This document shows, one piece after another, positions 25,801 through 35,939 of a stretch of 64,000 bases of DNA. Position numbers and translations under genes: made by a program. The DNA is from Turritopsis dohrnii. Lineage: Eukaryota > Cnidaria > Hydrozoa > Anthoathecata > Oceaniidae. The stretch covers positions 1,798,001 to 1,862,000 of the forward strand of contig BQMF02000011.1 of the NCBI GenBank assembly GCA_027922465.2, given 5' to 3'. The notes under the pieces are model-generated. The model was not told the DNA's origin and ran no database searches. It worked only from the letters and a program-made list of their open reading frames with translations. Numbering within the stretch: the first letter of the stretch is position 1; the number at the start of each line of letters is the position of its first letter.

Positions 25801-28070
25801 TTAAAATGTTTTCATTTGTCTTTTCCCAAATTCACTCTTTATCAGAATATTATCTGAATAAAGTTACAAAAGTCAATAAAGATCACTAAAAACGTTGCGA
25901 TATGATCGATTCTTTAAAGGACACATCTCCACTTGTTGAAGGCGAAATATCTGTTGAATAAAAATAAGTCTCTGACTTTCCCTGAGGAAAATAAAAATAA
26001 AAGTTTTCGTCATGGGATTTACAAAAATAACTTAATAGAATTAGAGCAGACGGTTTTTATTATTGCCAAATTTCGAACAAACTGTTGTATCTCTTATTTT
26101 CAGCTGAACGAGAACCAGGTAACGAGTTGATTTTGATACACAAACGAATGTTACCTGTACATAAAAAGAGTATAGATTACCAAAGGGCTGTTAGAAAAAT
26201 TTCCCTGTTTATTATAATAATTGAATAACACAGTCATTTTAAATGGAAGATTTAAACCTATGAAGAAAAAAATCATTAATAAATTTTCGACACATCATCC
26301 TTTCTTTTAAAAGATCTTTCAACCGCCTAATTCATGAGCAGGTGATTTGTTTTGTTTCAGAGTTTAATGACATCAATAACTTCACCATGAATAAAAACAA
26401 GAAAGAAACACATTTGAACAACCAACGATTAGGTAATTTATGACTTGACCGGGTCTTAAAAATGGCGGCATTAGTATAAACAAACATTAATATTTTCCAA
26501 AACATGCATCGCTATCGATTAGCCACTTTACCTTACGTCTGAGACGCTACCGGTAAATCACTAGGTATTTTTTACATTCATTGCGATACCGGTAATTACC
26601 AGTAAAGCGGTAAATTTATCGATAAAAAATTATAATTATATACCGGTAATCGCTAAAAAAAATCTTAAGTTACCGGTAAAATTAACGGTAATTTGCGCAT
26701 ATCGGTAAATCAAATGTACTTTTTTTCCCATAGACAGTCACATATATATGAGAATTTTGGAAGAATTAATAACGCCATTAGTATAATGGTTATCACTCTC
26801 GGAATTCATGCGAGAGGTTCGTGTTCAATTCCCCTTGGTGGCAATTCACTATGTGTGAGTGAATTTACCATTAGCGCCGGGTTGACCTATACCATGTGGG
26901 GAGAATTGGGTTAGATGATACCAAATGTTGCAGGAAATCATCCAGAAGAGCACAGACCCTTGATTGGGTTTGTGACACTCATGTGAGTGTCAAATACTTT
27001 GGAGCCTCCAACCTAAGCATGTAACAAGAATGGGCCTTCAGGCCTGATGTTACTAAATACATACCGTATTTCCTCTATTAAGCGCCCGGGTGCTTATAAA
27101 ATTTTTTCGAAAATTAGGAGGGCGCTTATTGGAGGGGGGCGCTTAAAAGAGGGGGGCGCTTATAAAATTATTTCAAAAAACCCCTACAAAAAATTGTGAG
27201 AGGTGTTAAAAATAAATACTTATTTCCACTTTTATTATTTTCTATAAAAACTATGTACAGAAAACAGAAGAAATATCAGGTATGGTTCATGTAATGTTTT
27301 CCAACTCTATATCTATGTCGTCATCTTCTTCTTAATCGGAGTCTATTAGAATGTTTGGATCATCTTCCATGTCTCGTTGAAAAGATCTACAAGCAGTTGG
27401 CTGACTGTTTTGGCTAGTTTCTAATAAGCGCCCGGGCGCTTATCTAGGATTTTGACTCTAACATTGTAACTCTAATAAGCGCCCGGGCGCTTATTAGAGG
27501 GGGGCGCCTATAAATTTATTTTTGGATTAACAGGGGCGCTTATTAGAGGGGGGCGCTTAAAAGAGGGGGGCGCTAAAAAGAGGAAATACGGTAGATAGAT
27601 ATGATATGATATCACATAAATCTTCACATTATATATATAATATTCTGAAATAAAACCAAACAAAACCATTTAACTTACCAAAATTTAGACCATCACTCAT
27701 TAATCTTTTGCACTAAAAGTATATCATTGTAAGGTTATGTATTGATTTCAAGACTTGAATATATTAGTCAATGTTATGTGCCTTCTGTGTGTGAGAGACA
27801 TTATATTGTATTTTGAAGTCAATTCAAGTTTTGCTTGCCTAGTTCCTCAATCACAAAGGTGACTACTCAGGCATCATTATAATTATTTTCCATTCTAACA
27901 ATTGCCATTATTGCAATATAACATTTTCAACCAATTAAAGTGATTTTAGTTCGGTGAATGTGTTTTGTAACAGGAAGAATACTAAAATTTATCAGCAACC
28001 AATAACTTACTTGGGAAATAGATGGTACAATATGTTGAACTCTTGGAAGGAGTCTTATTTTGGACAGCAT
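10822..28070 (-). CDS. ACADM: Medium-chain acyl-CoA dehydrogenase, mitochondrial, 14 exons
   Basis: FAD enzyme catalysing the first step of mitochondrial beta-oxidation of medium-chain acyl-CoAs. Exons in transcript order: 28070-28011, 27712-27679, 19795-19698, 19622-19553, 19434-19334, 19062-18982, 16703-16626, 16478-16426, 15467-15359, 15274-15203, 15060-14803, 14574-14491, 13859-13788, 10896-10822. Together they give 414 residues in one frame (human about 421). Exon 1 encodes a basic, amphipathic presequence ([13 protein letters not shown]...). Family marks: [12 protein letters not shown] and MWITGGG (FAD/substrate region), [16 protein letters not shown] (second family signature), and [10 protein letters not shown], whose Glu is the catalytic base. 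Tetramer-type length and order are normal. Intron 2 (about 7.9 kb) carries the nested transposon stack and intron 6 carries a Penelope fragment. The most tentative parts are exon 1 and the 34 bp exon 2, chosen by splice sites, phase and fit to the family. Confidence 0.92.
10950..11045. repeat. Short foldback MITE (family with CACTGCGAAGGAG core), copy A
   Basis: Contains the family core, TTTCTATAGAAATG then CTCCTTCGCAGTG, followed by TTTTTCAACAAATTTG. The left half is degenerate. It lies in the last intron of the acyl-CoA dehydrogenase gene. Confidence 0.6.
11327..12028. mobile_element. PIF/Harbinger-type MITE with a perfect central hairpin
   Basis: Termini AGCGTAGTTCACACTG and complement (11330-12025, 696 bp), flanked by TTA on both sides (11327-11329, 12026-12028). 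Subterminal ACCGCGTTTA motifs repeat. A perfect 39 bp inverted repeat with a 4-base loop sits at 11,834-11,915. Open frames across it are by-products of the palindrome. Confidence 0.9.
12032..12703. repeat. Tandem duplication, period 335 bp
   Basis: Two adjacent copies (about 12,032-12,366 and 12,367-12,701) look identical by eye, including a GCGCGCGTGAGCAC segment and oligo-T tracts at the junction. This implies a very recent duplication, in intron 13 of the acyl-CoA dehydrogenase gene. Confidence 0.95.
13071..13194. repeat. 31 bp minisatellite, 4 units
   Basis: Four head-to-tail copies of a 31 bp unit containing GATTGGAA(C/G)TGTGAGATTT and TTGGTTAAT, differing at a few positions. It lies in an intron. 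Confidence 0.9.
15593..16009. mobile_element. PIF/Harbinger-type MITE
   Basis: A 411 bp element (15596-16006) with imperfect inverted ends of about 35 bp sharing TTGATTGTTCGTTTAATGTC. It is flanked by TTA at 15593-15595 and 16007-16009, and lies between acyl-CoA dehydrogenase exons 8 and 9. Confidence 0.85.
16083..16180. repeat. Short foldback MITE, degenerate copy H
   Basis: Has the family order: TTTGTGGAAAAGTCACTGTGAA, then CATTTCTATAGAAA, then ATAAAAATGCTCTT. The right terminus is missing. Confidence 0.45.
17096..17800 (+). mobile_element. Penelope-like element 3' fragment with GIY-YIG domain
   Basis: An intact 159-codon frame (17096-17575) ends in a GIY-YIG endonuclease-like domain. Visible marks are [24 protein letters not shown], a distal HNFTWKIL, then [20 protein letters not shown]. 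This layout is typical of the C-terminus of Penelope-like retroelements, where it nicks target DNA. The reverse transcriptase is absent, so the copy is 5'-truncated. Upstream, about 16741-16850 and 17046-17152 are imperfect direct repeats (GAGGCCTGAA...GCAAAATCGAAAA). The element lies in an intron of the acyl-CoA dehydrogenase gene on the opposite strand. A CTGAAGATGA...TCGAAA stretch near 17,717 follows the coding part, as is usual for the group. Confidence 0.85.
18874..18896. repeat. (GACG)n microsatellite
   Basis: About five GACG units in an intron. Confidence 0.85.
20714..20992 (+). CDS. Hypothetical transposon-borne ORF, unknown
   Basis: Ninety-two codons starting [15 protein letters not shown], with several cysteines and a PHPCK-like region but no motif I recognise. 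It lies between the left end of the outer element and the left end of the inner one. Its stop is about 20 bp before the inner terminus, so it may be a truncated exon of the outer element's gene. It could also be chance. Confidence 0.3.
   Translation: MSVPSLHANTLMLDCCMTMRLEQTEELPFGTLSQVFRLSIINIDYCEKSAHPCKLYSQDMGEFWSPVYTQLSDNLPRKPYDEKLKETGSINV
21014..25767. mobile_element. Inner 4.75 kb transposon with GGCCTAAGTCC repeats
   Basis: Termini CGCTAC(C/A)TTATTTTTAAAGG and complement, followed at each end by clusters of GGCCTAAGTCCA: about eight copies at 21,033-21,395 and about six at 25,365-25,745, mostly inverted. The flanks are AAAA on both sides, so a 4 bp duplication is possible but weak. It encloses the 23,686-24,810 frame and seven copies of GTCACNNNGTGAC. 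No recognised transposase. Family not assigned. Confidence 0.75.
23686..24810 (+). pseudogene. Transposon-associated basic protein gene with in-frame stop
   Basis: Frame of 375 codons with one internal TGA at 23,794-23,796 (codon 37), which sits where an arginine codon would fit. A pyrimidine-rich acceptor (TTTTTTCTTTAG) lies just before the ATG, so upstream exons are possible. The N-terminus is a long basic helix ([23 protein letters not shown]) that could bind DNA or RNA. The central part has [13 protein letters not shown] then [13 protein letters not shown] and later [10 protein letters not shown], a cysteine/histidine pattern suggestive of metal binding. The C-terminus is mixed beta-like. 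I believe related proteins recur in animal transposons, but I cannot name the family or a catalytic role. It starts again at ATG 23,869 after the stop (313 residues). Confidence 0.6.
26757..27058 (+). mobile_element. tRNA-derived SINE
   Basis: The head has pol III promoter boxes, A-like TAGTATAATGGTTATCA and B-like GGTTCGTGTTCAATTCC at normal spacing. A tRNA-unrelated body with short inverted segments (ACACTCATGTGAGTGT) follows. The tRNA arms do not fold properly, so it is not a working tRNA gene. It is adjacent to the right end of the outer transposon. Confidence 0.75.
27062..27593. mobile_element. MITE with CCGTATTTCCTC ends and GCGCTTA repeats
   Basis: A 528 bp element (27,064-27,591) flanked by TA. 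The ends are CCGTATTTCCTCT and complement. Many subterminal AAGCGCCCGGGCGCTT and GGGGGGCGCTTA motifs can pair. A half copy occurs at 35,973-36,003. Mariner/pogo-type by target and ends. Confidence 0.85.
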
Positions 28071-28842
28071 GACTGGATAATAGAAATTATATTTATGGCA
28101 GTAGCTGGTATATAATTCTAAATTGATAATTCGCTTGTGGATTACCTATAATTTGAGTTGGTATCACTGACAGATTATTTTGCACACTCCAAACAAAATA
28201 AGAAAGAAGTCTTTCGACAACATAAAATCTGAACAAACTATTATCCGTATGACTGATTAAAAAAAGGTATAGCTACTCAGTCAACTCTTGTACAATAACC
28301 TACAAAGTACTACTGAGATAATTCTCTGAATTTAATAAAGTAATGAGAACCAAATAACGTGGGTACAAAGTCCAACCAACGACCGATCAACAACATGGTG
28401 GATACAAACAGAAACTTACGAAAGTACGACGGCAACGTTGACGGCGATGATGTACCAGATATTGATCTTCAATGAATCACAAAAGAGTAGAAACTATACA
28501 CTTGTGTTAAGAAGTTTATCTATAATGTTTAGGAAGTTTGTTTCTTGAACTTAGAGAGACAGAATCAGGAAGTAACCAAGGAAAATTTATCGGAAGTTAC
28601 TGCTATTCTCACGTCTTCGTTTTCAGTACGACTTCAAAATATTACTTTTTCACGTTGTGTGTAGAACGTGAAGTCTAATAATGATATTAGTAAAATTAAA
28701 AACATTTGCCAATAATATAGTGTGAAATAGACTTCCATTAAAAAGCAAATCTATGGAGTAAGTGAATCTTTTGTTTGCCTCACGTCGTCGTCCACGTTGC
28801 CGTCTTGGCGGACGCCGAGAAATATGAAACTCTGAACTTACT
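28071..28842. promoter_or_regulatory. Upstream region of the acyl-CoA dehydrogenase gene
   Basis: Lies 5' of the proposed first coding exon. No open frame of note and no recognisable core promoter. Two CpG-bearing stretches near 28,430 and 28,785 could be near the transcription start, which is inference only. Confidence 0.3.
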
Positions 28843-29083
28843 TTAGGGGCTGCTCATATGAGAGGCGGGACGGGACGTTTGTCGGGACGGGACGAAAAAC
28901 GTGATGACTTCATCCCGCCTTTACATGAGGAAACTAACCGGGACGGGACGTTTTTTGTCCCGGGATAGTTTTTTTCATATAAACACGAGATTTTTTATGA
29001 AAACTTCAATGGAGGCGGGATACCGTTCTTTGTCCCGTTCCGGCAATACGTCCGGTCCCGCTTCTCATATAAACAGCCCCTTA
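28843..29083. mobile_element. PIF/Harbinger-type MITE, 235 bp
   Basis: Ends GGGGCTG(C/T)T(C/T)ATATGAGA and complement (28,846-29,080), flanked by TTA at both sides. Repeated GGCGGGACGGGACG motifs make it strikingly GC-rich within AT-rich surroundings. Confidence 0.9.
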
Positions 29084-29242
29084 CTTGATATTGTTTCTGT
29101 GAATCTTCACGCATCCAACTCGTTGAGTCCAATGCAGGTCTTCATATCTGGAAGGCTGTTTGAGTCAGCTTACCTGAACTGGACATAGATTGGTTCCCCT
29201 GCTGATAATTATTTATAATTATTCCTTTGTTTAAAAAAGTTT

Positions 29243-29735
29243 CGATAATAATAATAGTAATAATAATTATAATCAATTTTATTTCCGATTCCACAAATGG
29301 TTCTTCTACCAGAAATACGAATAAATTATGTACATGTATAACGTTGATATAAACTGTGATGGTGACGCTAACGTTTTCATTGCATCATGTTGAAATGAAT
29401 TGAATGCATCGTTACATATGATGGTACGTCCTATGTTCTCTCTTGAGTTCTTTAGGTTACGGATGTTTTCCTTAAGATCTGCACGGACGTTGGCAGGTGC
29501 GTCTTCCTTATGTATTCCATTAAAGGCAAGAACTGCTATGGAGTAATCGATTCGTTAACAGATTGGTAACCAGGGTAAACGAACGACGTCTGTGATGTCA
29601 GCACGTTTGTTTAGAACAAAACCAGCAGCAGTGTTTTGGACTTTTTGTAAACGTTTAATTAAAAATTCTGGTAGATTTCTTAAAACTGCATTACCATAGT
29701 CCAGTTTGGAAAGGATTAGAGATGTTGCCAGTTGC
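29243..29735 (-). mobile_element. CR1/L2-like LINE 3' fragment
   Basis: On the minus strand the end of a non-LTR reverse transcriptase reading frame is visible (LSKLDYGNAVLRNLPEFL, then RLQKVQNTAAGFVL, then RLPWLPI). It has an internal stop right after the LPI. The copy ends in a 3' ATT-type microsatellite (29,244-29,280), as L2/CR1-group elements do. It is heavily 5'-truncated and inactive. Confidence 0.75.
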
Positions 29736-31964
29736 TTCGATACGCGTATTGAATTGAAAAAGTTGAATTCATTTCAACGTTTCACGTATCGTACCGAAAC
29801 AACGTATCAAGATCAAACAATCTGACCAATCAGATGTTAAAGTTTAGTAAGATACGCGCAGCTATCAATTTTATCTATCGGACTTTAACCTCATTTTTAT
29901 GCGATTCATCGTTCTACGGATTTCAGTACTTTCAAAACTTAATAATAGTCTCTATTATTCTCAATTCCCACTCGATTAATTAGAAACAGTTAGAATAAAG
30001 CTCGATAGGTTTAGGGTAAGGGTTAGGGTTATTTATGCATAACAACCGAGGAGTATGCATAATTCCTAATTTATCATATTCCCCCTAACATATATACCAA
30101 ACGTTTCTAAAAATTTCAAGTCTGAGGCTCATTATATGAAAATGAGCCTTTTTTTCAAAGGACTTTGATCAAATTGGTCAGGGAACCCAAATTGGTCAGA
30201 TTTTATAATTTCTTTGTTCTTGATGAATAAACCTACTCTTCGGAAAAATCTGAGGCTCACGATTCGAAAACAAGTCTTTTTTGCGGCTTCTTTTTTGTCT
30301 CTAGAGGTCGTAGGAACCCTCAAAACCCTTGTAGACTAGTGGATCGTTAATAGGTACCACAAAACTCAGACATCAAATAGTAAAACGTCTGAGGAAAATG
30401 ATGTGAAACTATGTGCAAAGCTATTGGACTATTTGTTTCTTCGTTGCAATTTTTATGCCATCAGACAGATATTTTTCCAAGTTCAACCAGCGGCTATAAC
30501 AATTAGAATCCGTCGACTGACTGCACACTGGCCTTCGGGCAAGTTAGAGCAATGCTCTGGTGGTAAGTCAACTAATAGTTGCAAGTCGGCGGGCGGAAGA
30601 ACCAACCATTACGGATGGAAGCCCAAGGACTAAAAACTCCCGTTACTTACTTGTCTAGTTGAATGGTTCCTGTCATTACAGCTTCCGTAGCCCAAATAAG
30701 GGCTTTAAATGGTCTAGGACCTCCTTCGCAAGACCCTCGTTGACAACAGTACCTTAAGGAACTGAAGAGGCTATCCTGGGTAAACATTTGTAGTAATAAT
30801 GACGTTGTTTTTATGTTACTTACTGTTTGTTACTGTTTGGTCGAAATCCTTAAACAAGGGCAAATTTGGTCCAACTTGTAAATGCTTAAAAAGCTATAGA
30901 ATAATTCTACATTCTCATTTAAAAGCCCCTTAAAGTCGACTAGTTTCAAAGCCTAATGGAATAAGCTTCGTCTAAATGACAACTTCGAGGTCTTACCTCT
31001 ATTTAAACAAAAGGACTTATTGTTAGTGTTTTTTACACTTTGGCTAAAAACGTGAAAATTTGGAAACTTTTTTGAATCTAAATTTTAGACAGCAAGTTAG
31101 GATTTTTTTCAAAATCTATTGGCTGTATTAGGAAGAGAAAAGATTGAAGATTCCATCCCTTTTTAAATGAGCTCTACAACTTTTTCCAGCTAAAAGTAAT
31201 GACTCTTCAAACTTTGGAGCAGTTAATCATAAATTTATTCCATCAGACAGATGGAAGAAATATTCCATCATTAATAACCTTTGGAGTTTTTAAGCTTTTG
31301 GGCTAAAATTTTGCAGGCGAAATCCCGTCGGCGTTTTCTACCGATGAAAGGAAGAATTATTCCATTTGGAGCTATTCTGGAAGAGTTATTCCATTTTTTC
31401 GGTTGAAAAATCTCCAGCTTTAATCCAAATTTAGTTCGGTTTTTCTTGATGAATTGATTTCAAGAAAACAATCGTTCAATCTCAAACACCCCTAGTTTTT
31501 GATTTTGAACGTTTTGTTGAAAATGGAGCATGTTAGGATTCCACATTTCATTTTTCGCACAGCCTCTTTTCTCGACACTAATATTTAATGAGTTAAATTA
31601 AAAACGTTATATTCTTGACTTATCTTTTTCTAAAGGATACTTAATCGATCCCTGATCTAGAAAAAAGCATGCTTTATCATTAGAGTTAAAAATAAATCGA
31701 CTTGGAGCTCTCTGGAATGAGATATTCCAAATTTACAAGAAATTATGTGTATTACGAATGGAATCATTCATCCAAAATGACTCACTATTTTCGAATGATT
31801 TCATCAAATCCTCTAGAAAGGAAGGTTAAATAATTACTTGATAAAGCGCTACATGTAATAGAGAGCTTATTAAGAACGATATATTCCATTTAGTTCTTAC
31901 GCAAAAAAAAATTATAGTTATAGTTTATAGTTTTATATTTCCTTGGAATATTAATTCTTATTAA
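29736..31964. other. Intergenic, includes an unexplained GC-richer stretch
   Basis: No gene recognised. A GGGTTAGGGTTA stretch near 30,014 is too short to be telomeric. About 30,490-30,790 is more GC-rich than its surroundings, with several short complementary segments (for example GGAAGCCC with GGGCTT). It may be part of an unidentified retroelement or structured RNA. Confidence 0.35.
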
Positions 31965-32096
31965 AGTCTGTTCAAAAAATATGTGCACTAATTTCAGCTT
32001 TTATATAAAAACCAGGCTCAAGGGAATTTATGTAATTTGCTAAATCTGGTTTCCACATGGTAACTGAAATTAGTGCACATATTTTTTGAACAGACT
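31965..32096. mobile_element. 132 bp MITE
   Basis: Near-perfect inverted ends of about 33 bp (AGTCTGTTCAAAAAATATGT... and complement) around a short unique centre. Mariner-like in look; the target duplication is ambiguous. Confidence 0.85.
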
Positions 32097-33128
32097 ATAG
32101 CTCTTTTTAATAATGTCATTAACGTTCAAGATTACGATTTGTTACAATTACCTTTATATGTTTATGATTTCATGCACCAATATTCTTTGTTCTATAATTA
32201 ATCTAGTTGAATATATTTTGCTTTCACAGTGCAAGTTAAAAATGGAATTTAAAATACTCATTGACTCGATAAAAGTTGGGGTTTCATTATTAACACTTTC
32301 TAGGGTAATTTTATACAACCTTCACATATTTTCGATGCTATAGAATGTAAAAACATTTGACTAAAAACCTTAAAACCTTGCCTTTAGCTTTAGCTAAATT
32401 TTATGATGGAATACGCAATAAAAAAGTGCTCCTCGCATATGTTTTTCAAAATTCAGGGATAAAGGTATGAGAAAATCTTATTTAGAACCTTAGAATTTGA
32501 ATGCATCAATTTCAAACAAGAAAAACACAAATTCTGATATTTTGAAATATCTAATCCTTTTTTACTCGGGGAAAAAGTTTCAGCGCATTTGAAGTTATAA
32601 TTAGCAACTTTTTGGAAGTTTTCATCCTCAAACACTCAATAATCGTGATTTGAGACTGAAAAAACCATTTTTGAAGAAAATTTGCTCTCACGTTTTTGGC
32701 CAAAGTGTAAAAAACACTAACTATTATAGCTGAATATTAACAAATTTTACCCAGCAAGCACCTAGAGCACCCTGACGAACTCACACAGGACAATGAGCAA
32801 CTAAGTTGTAGTATAAAACAAAATTGCTCACCAAAGAATGAATGGACAATTTGTCTGCATATAAAACCTACTTTATTAGTCTGAAAAGATGCAATCCATC
32901 CATCTAGTACGACTGTTTTGCTACACAACGTTTTAATAGCCTATTAGAGAGATGTGTGTTGAAGAAGGCAACAAAGATAAAGATCTGCGATAAGAGTCTG
33001 TTTATCGCTTCAAGTTCAACTGAAAATACCTGTCTCATGTATCTAACTGTATCTTAATCTTCTGGTTATATTTCATGTGGAGCTAACAACTTCAACCATA
33101 AATAAATGAAATTTATCAAAGGGTTTTG

Positions 33129-33247
33129 TGGTAGAAAATAATGACCTCTTAGAATATTTTAACCCCCCCCCCCCCCCGTTAGGTTTTCTTTGTAATTGTT
33201 AGGGTTAGGGTTAAAATATTCTAAAAGGGTCATTATATTCTACTACA
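33129..33247. repeat. Foldback with poly-C and GGGTTA loop
   Basis: Inverted arms containing TAGAATATTTTAAC flank a 15-C run (33,164-33,178) and TTAGGGTTAGGGTTA. It is possibly a tiny foldback element. The loop may be expanded microsatellite. Confidence 0.7.
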
Positions 33248-33471
33248 GTTTTCGTTCAATAAAACATGAAAGTCTGTCATGCTTATATATTTACAATACA
33301 TGAATTCTTATAAAAAAATAGAAATTGAACTGAAAAATTGCTCTATAAAATATAAGATCTGTTTCCAGTGCAACTTCAAAAGTCCAACACCAGTACTAAC
33401 TAATTCCTTCAAAGCGTTACCATGGAGATTTAAAACCTGTGGTAACAGAATAAATATTCGACATAAACGTT

Positions 33472-35922
33472 CTATGTACCGCAAGCGAGATTAAGCAAGT
33501 TTTTGTTCATTTGGTCAGCATCTGGCATATCTGCGAACTCCCAAAATTCTTTTGTCGTTTTGATTTGTTGACGACATGTCGGACAAGTCGGACTTTCTAT
33601 GTTCCTGAAAAACAAAATACTCTTTTAGTCAGGGTCCAGACATACACCGATATAGGAAAAGCAGTATTTAACGAGCTGAATGTGATTATTACATACCATT
33701 GATGGATGCACTGCGAACAAAAACTATGTGCACATGGTAAGGATACATCCACCTTGTTATTCATGCATATAAGACATTCGTCCTCTTCAACATTGGGTTG
33801 AATCTCATTCACCCTAGTAAAAAAAAACAAAGCCTTTCAGGAAACCATGTATTATGATGCATATGTTAGTAGACCATAATCAAATTTACCTTCGTATGAT
33901 AGTTGAAACAGAGAGATAGTTGCTGATACCCTGAAATCAGAAGTAAAAAAAGCAAACCTGATAACACAACTGATCTTCAGCAAGGTATTATAAGAACCCC
34001 TCGACTGTTCTCATCATGAATCTCTGAAGCTTTACTTAAATCGCTGACCAGCAGTCTTTTACTTGTTGAGATGTTTGTAAAATTTAAAGACTACTTTTTA
34101 GGTTTATTGTACTTACAACATGATACGTTGTGTAGGTCTGCATTTTATCAACTTGTAAAGACATACCGATGGTTCTACAATGTTATCATTAACTGTGTCA
34201 GTTTCGAAATTCACCAGTTCAAATCCATCGTGCTCACTGATCAATTCCTTATAATATAGCTCACGTATAATTTCGCAACGCAATTTCCAGAATTGACGGA
34301 TGTTCATTGTCCTTGCTACAATGACTTCTCTTTCACGAATGTTGACCTAAAAAAGGTTTTAGGGTATTTTAGGCATCCTAGTGGACAAAATCTTCAAAAA
34401 GTCACTGCGATGAAGAGCATTTCTATCGAAATAGAATGTATATCTTTCATAGAAATGCACTCCTTCGCAGTGATTTTTCAACAAATTTGATGTTGTAGAG
34501 ACGCAACATGTAAAATAGTGAAATAGATAACTGTCTACCTTGAAGCATATAATCCTAACAAAAGGTTTCCACAGTATAAAGTCATCTGGCATGGATTGTA
34601 TACCAAAAAAGACCTTCTCATTTGATCCACTGAAGGATGATTTCAACCTACAAGGTATATGATAACTGAAAGATAACATGAGTCGCTAACCAAAGCCATG
34701 GAAAAATTATGTCTAACAACTTACATTGTGTTAAGATTTGCAGTAGATTCTAAACAAAACAAAAAAAAAAATAAGCAAAAAAAAATGTATAGAACAGTTT
34801 ATTCGCTGCACCATTTCACATAAAAATGATTAACTGCGTAAAGTAGAATTGGTAAAAAGTGATATGATTACCAAAATGGAATCTATTATATAGTGCCATA
34901 TAATCATAATATTTACAGTATTTTCAGATCATGCAGTATTGATAACCAAGTTATAGAGGGTGTATAGCTCACTTGGTAAGACAGTGGATTTGTAATACAA
35001 CAGTGATAGTTGGTAGCGGTTCAAATCCCGGCACTGAGTGCAACTGTGATGTGAACACTTATAGAATAATAATGTATGCAGAAAAAAGCTATAATGAGAT
35101 TGTGCATGTGATGTAATGAACGAGCGCCTAAAATTATATAAGACCACAATCACCCATATCAGTCTATTATGTGCAAGTTCTCTGCCTTAAAATCTGAGGT
35201 ATACATTCCTGGTGGAGGCCCACATCAGTGAATGACACTGTCAGAAATTTTTACTCGAAAAGGAATTGTTTAAAGTGCTTTCTATTTTATTTATTTCCTG
35301 TGTTGCCCATCTAGGATGCCAATATAGTCAACACTCAAACATGACAGGGGAAAAATTTCAGGTTATCTATTTAATGTTACGGGACAAACTAACTAGTGTA
35401 ATTTGGTTCTTCCAAATAAACATCTAGTGTTAAACTAAATAATGTGTTACAATTGAATCAAAAATCTTTTTCCAGATTACTTGAGTTCCAACAAATTCTT
35501 TCTTTCTTACTTTAGTTTGAATTTGGGTGCCTATATATATCTTGGTAACCAATAGCGATTATTACTATGAATCTGACATGTATCAGAAATCTGCCATAGT
35601 GGTGATCTTGGGAAAACCATGAAAAAGTGAATAATTTTTTGTCACAAACATTTTTATGATTACAGTTTATCACTATCTATATTTCACTTCTTCTAACCAG
35701 AGGTCTGAAACAAACAGTTCATAACTATTGTGCAAGCTTCATAAGCCATTGGGTCTTACCTCGTAAAGAATCTAAATCAATAAGAGTGATATCCCTCATT
35801 AAACACAATTCCTTTTTCACTATAGCTATGTCTTTTACAACTTCCACATGAACCTTGCGGATATCATTTTTCAGTTGTTCTGGTATGATACTTTTCGTCT
35901 TTTGCGTGAATGTCTGACCCAT
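33472..35922 (-). CDS. RNF141: RNF141-like RING finger protein, 7 coding exons
   Basis: Predicted 255-residue membrane-anchored RING-type E3 ubiquitin ligase (human RNF141 is 230). Coding exons in transcript order: 35922-35760, 34749-34725, 34647-34539, 34346-34167, 33930-33890, 33813-33697, 33604-33472; frame is kept at every junction. An acceptor at 35,940-35,941 just upstream implies an untranslated first exon. The protein starts MGQ, the N-myristoylation start also found in the vertebrate protein. The middle part (KPFVRIICFK, then TMNIRQFWKL) fits the family's conserved core. The C3HC4 RING is CLIC, LPCAHSFC, SQC, then CPTC, split by an intron after QW, and is followed by the conserved tail (EFADMPDADQM). 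Substrates unknown. A tRNA-derived SINE and a foldback MITE lie in introns. Confidence 0.9.
34377..34490. repeat. Short foldback MITE, copy B
   Basis: CACTGCGATGAAGAGCATTT and its near complement AAATGCACTCCTTCGCAGTG face each other across a short centre. It lies in an RNF141 intron. Confidence 0.8.
34950..35250 (+). mobile_element. tRNA-derived SINE
   Basis: A box TAGCTCACTTGG and B box GGTTCAAATCCC at tRNA spacing, followed by an unrelated body. The anticodon arm is degenerate, so this is not a functional tRNA gene. It lies in the first coding intron of RNF141. Confidence 0.7.
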
Positions 35923-35939
35923 AGTGACAACATTTATAG

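Larger units (their letters stand above)
20187..26749. mobile_element. Outer 6.5 kb transposon with ACCGGTAA subterminal repeats
   Basis: Inverted termini are ATATATATGTGAC then GGGAAAAAAAGTACATTTG at the left and the complement at 26,710-26,749. Each end carries a cluster of ACCGGTAA-type palindromes (about 20,225-20,400 and 26,550-26,705). The target looks like a TA run, so a duplication cannot be separated from it. A second element with unrelated ends (21,014-25,767) sits inside. Between the two left ends an open frame at 20,714-20,992 may be what remains of this element's own protein; it has no domain I recognise. The stack lies in intron 2 of the acyl-CoA dehydrogenase gene. Confidence 0.75.

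Noticed and set aside
26757..26835. Possible functional tRNA gene
   Set aside because: Promoter boxes are present but the T arm and acceptor stem do not pair, and a SINE body follows. The same holds for 34,958 and 50,160.
30008..30026. Interstitial telomere repeat
   Set aside because: Only two to three GGGTTA units; chance or microsatellite scale.
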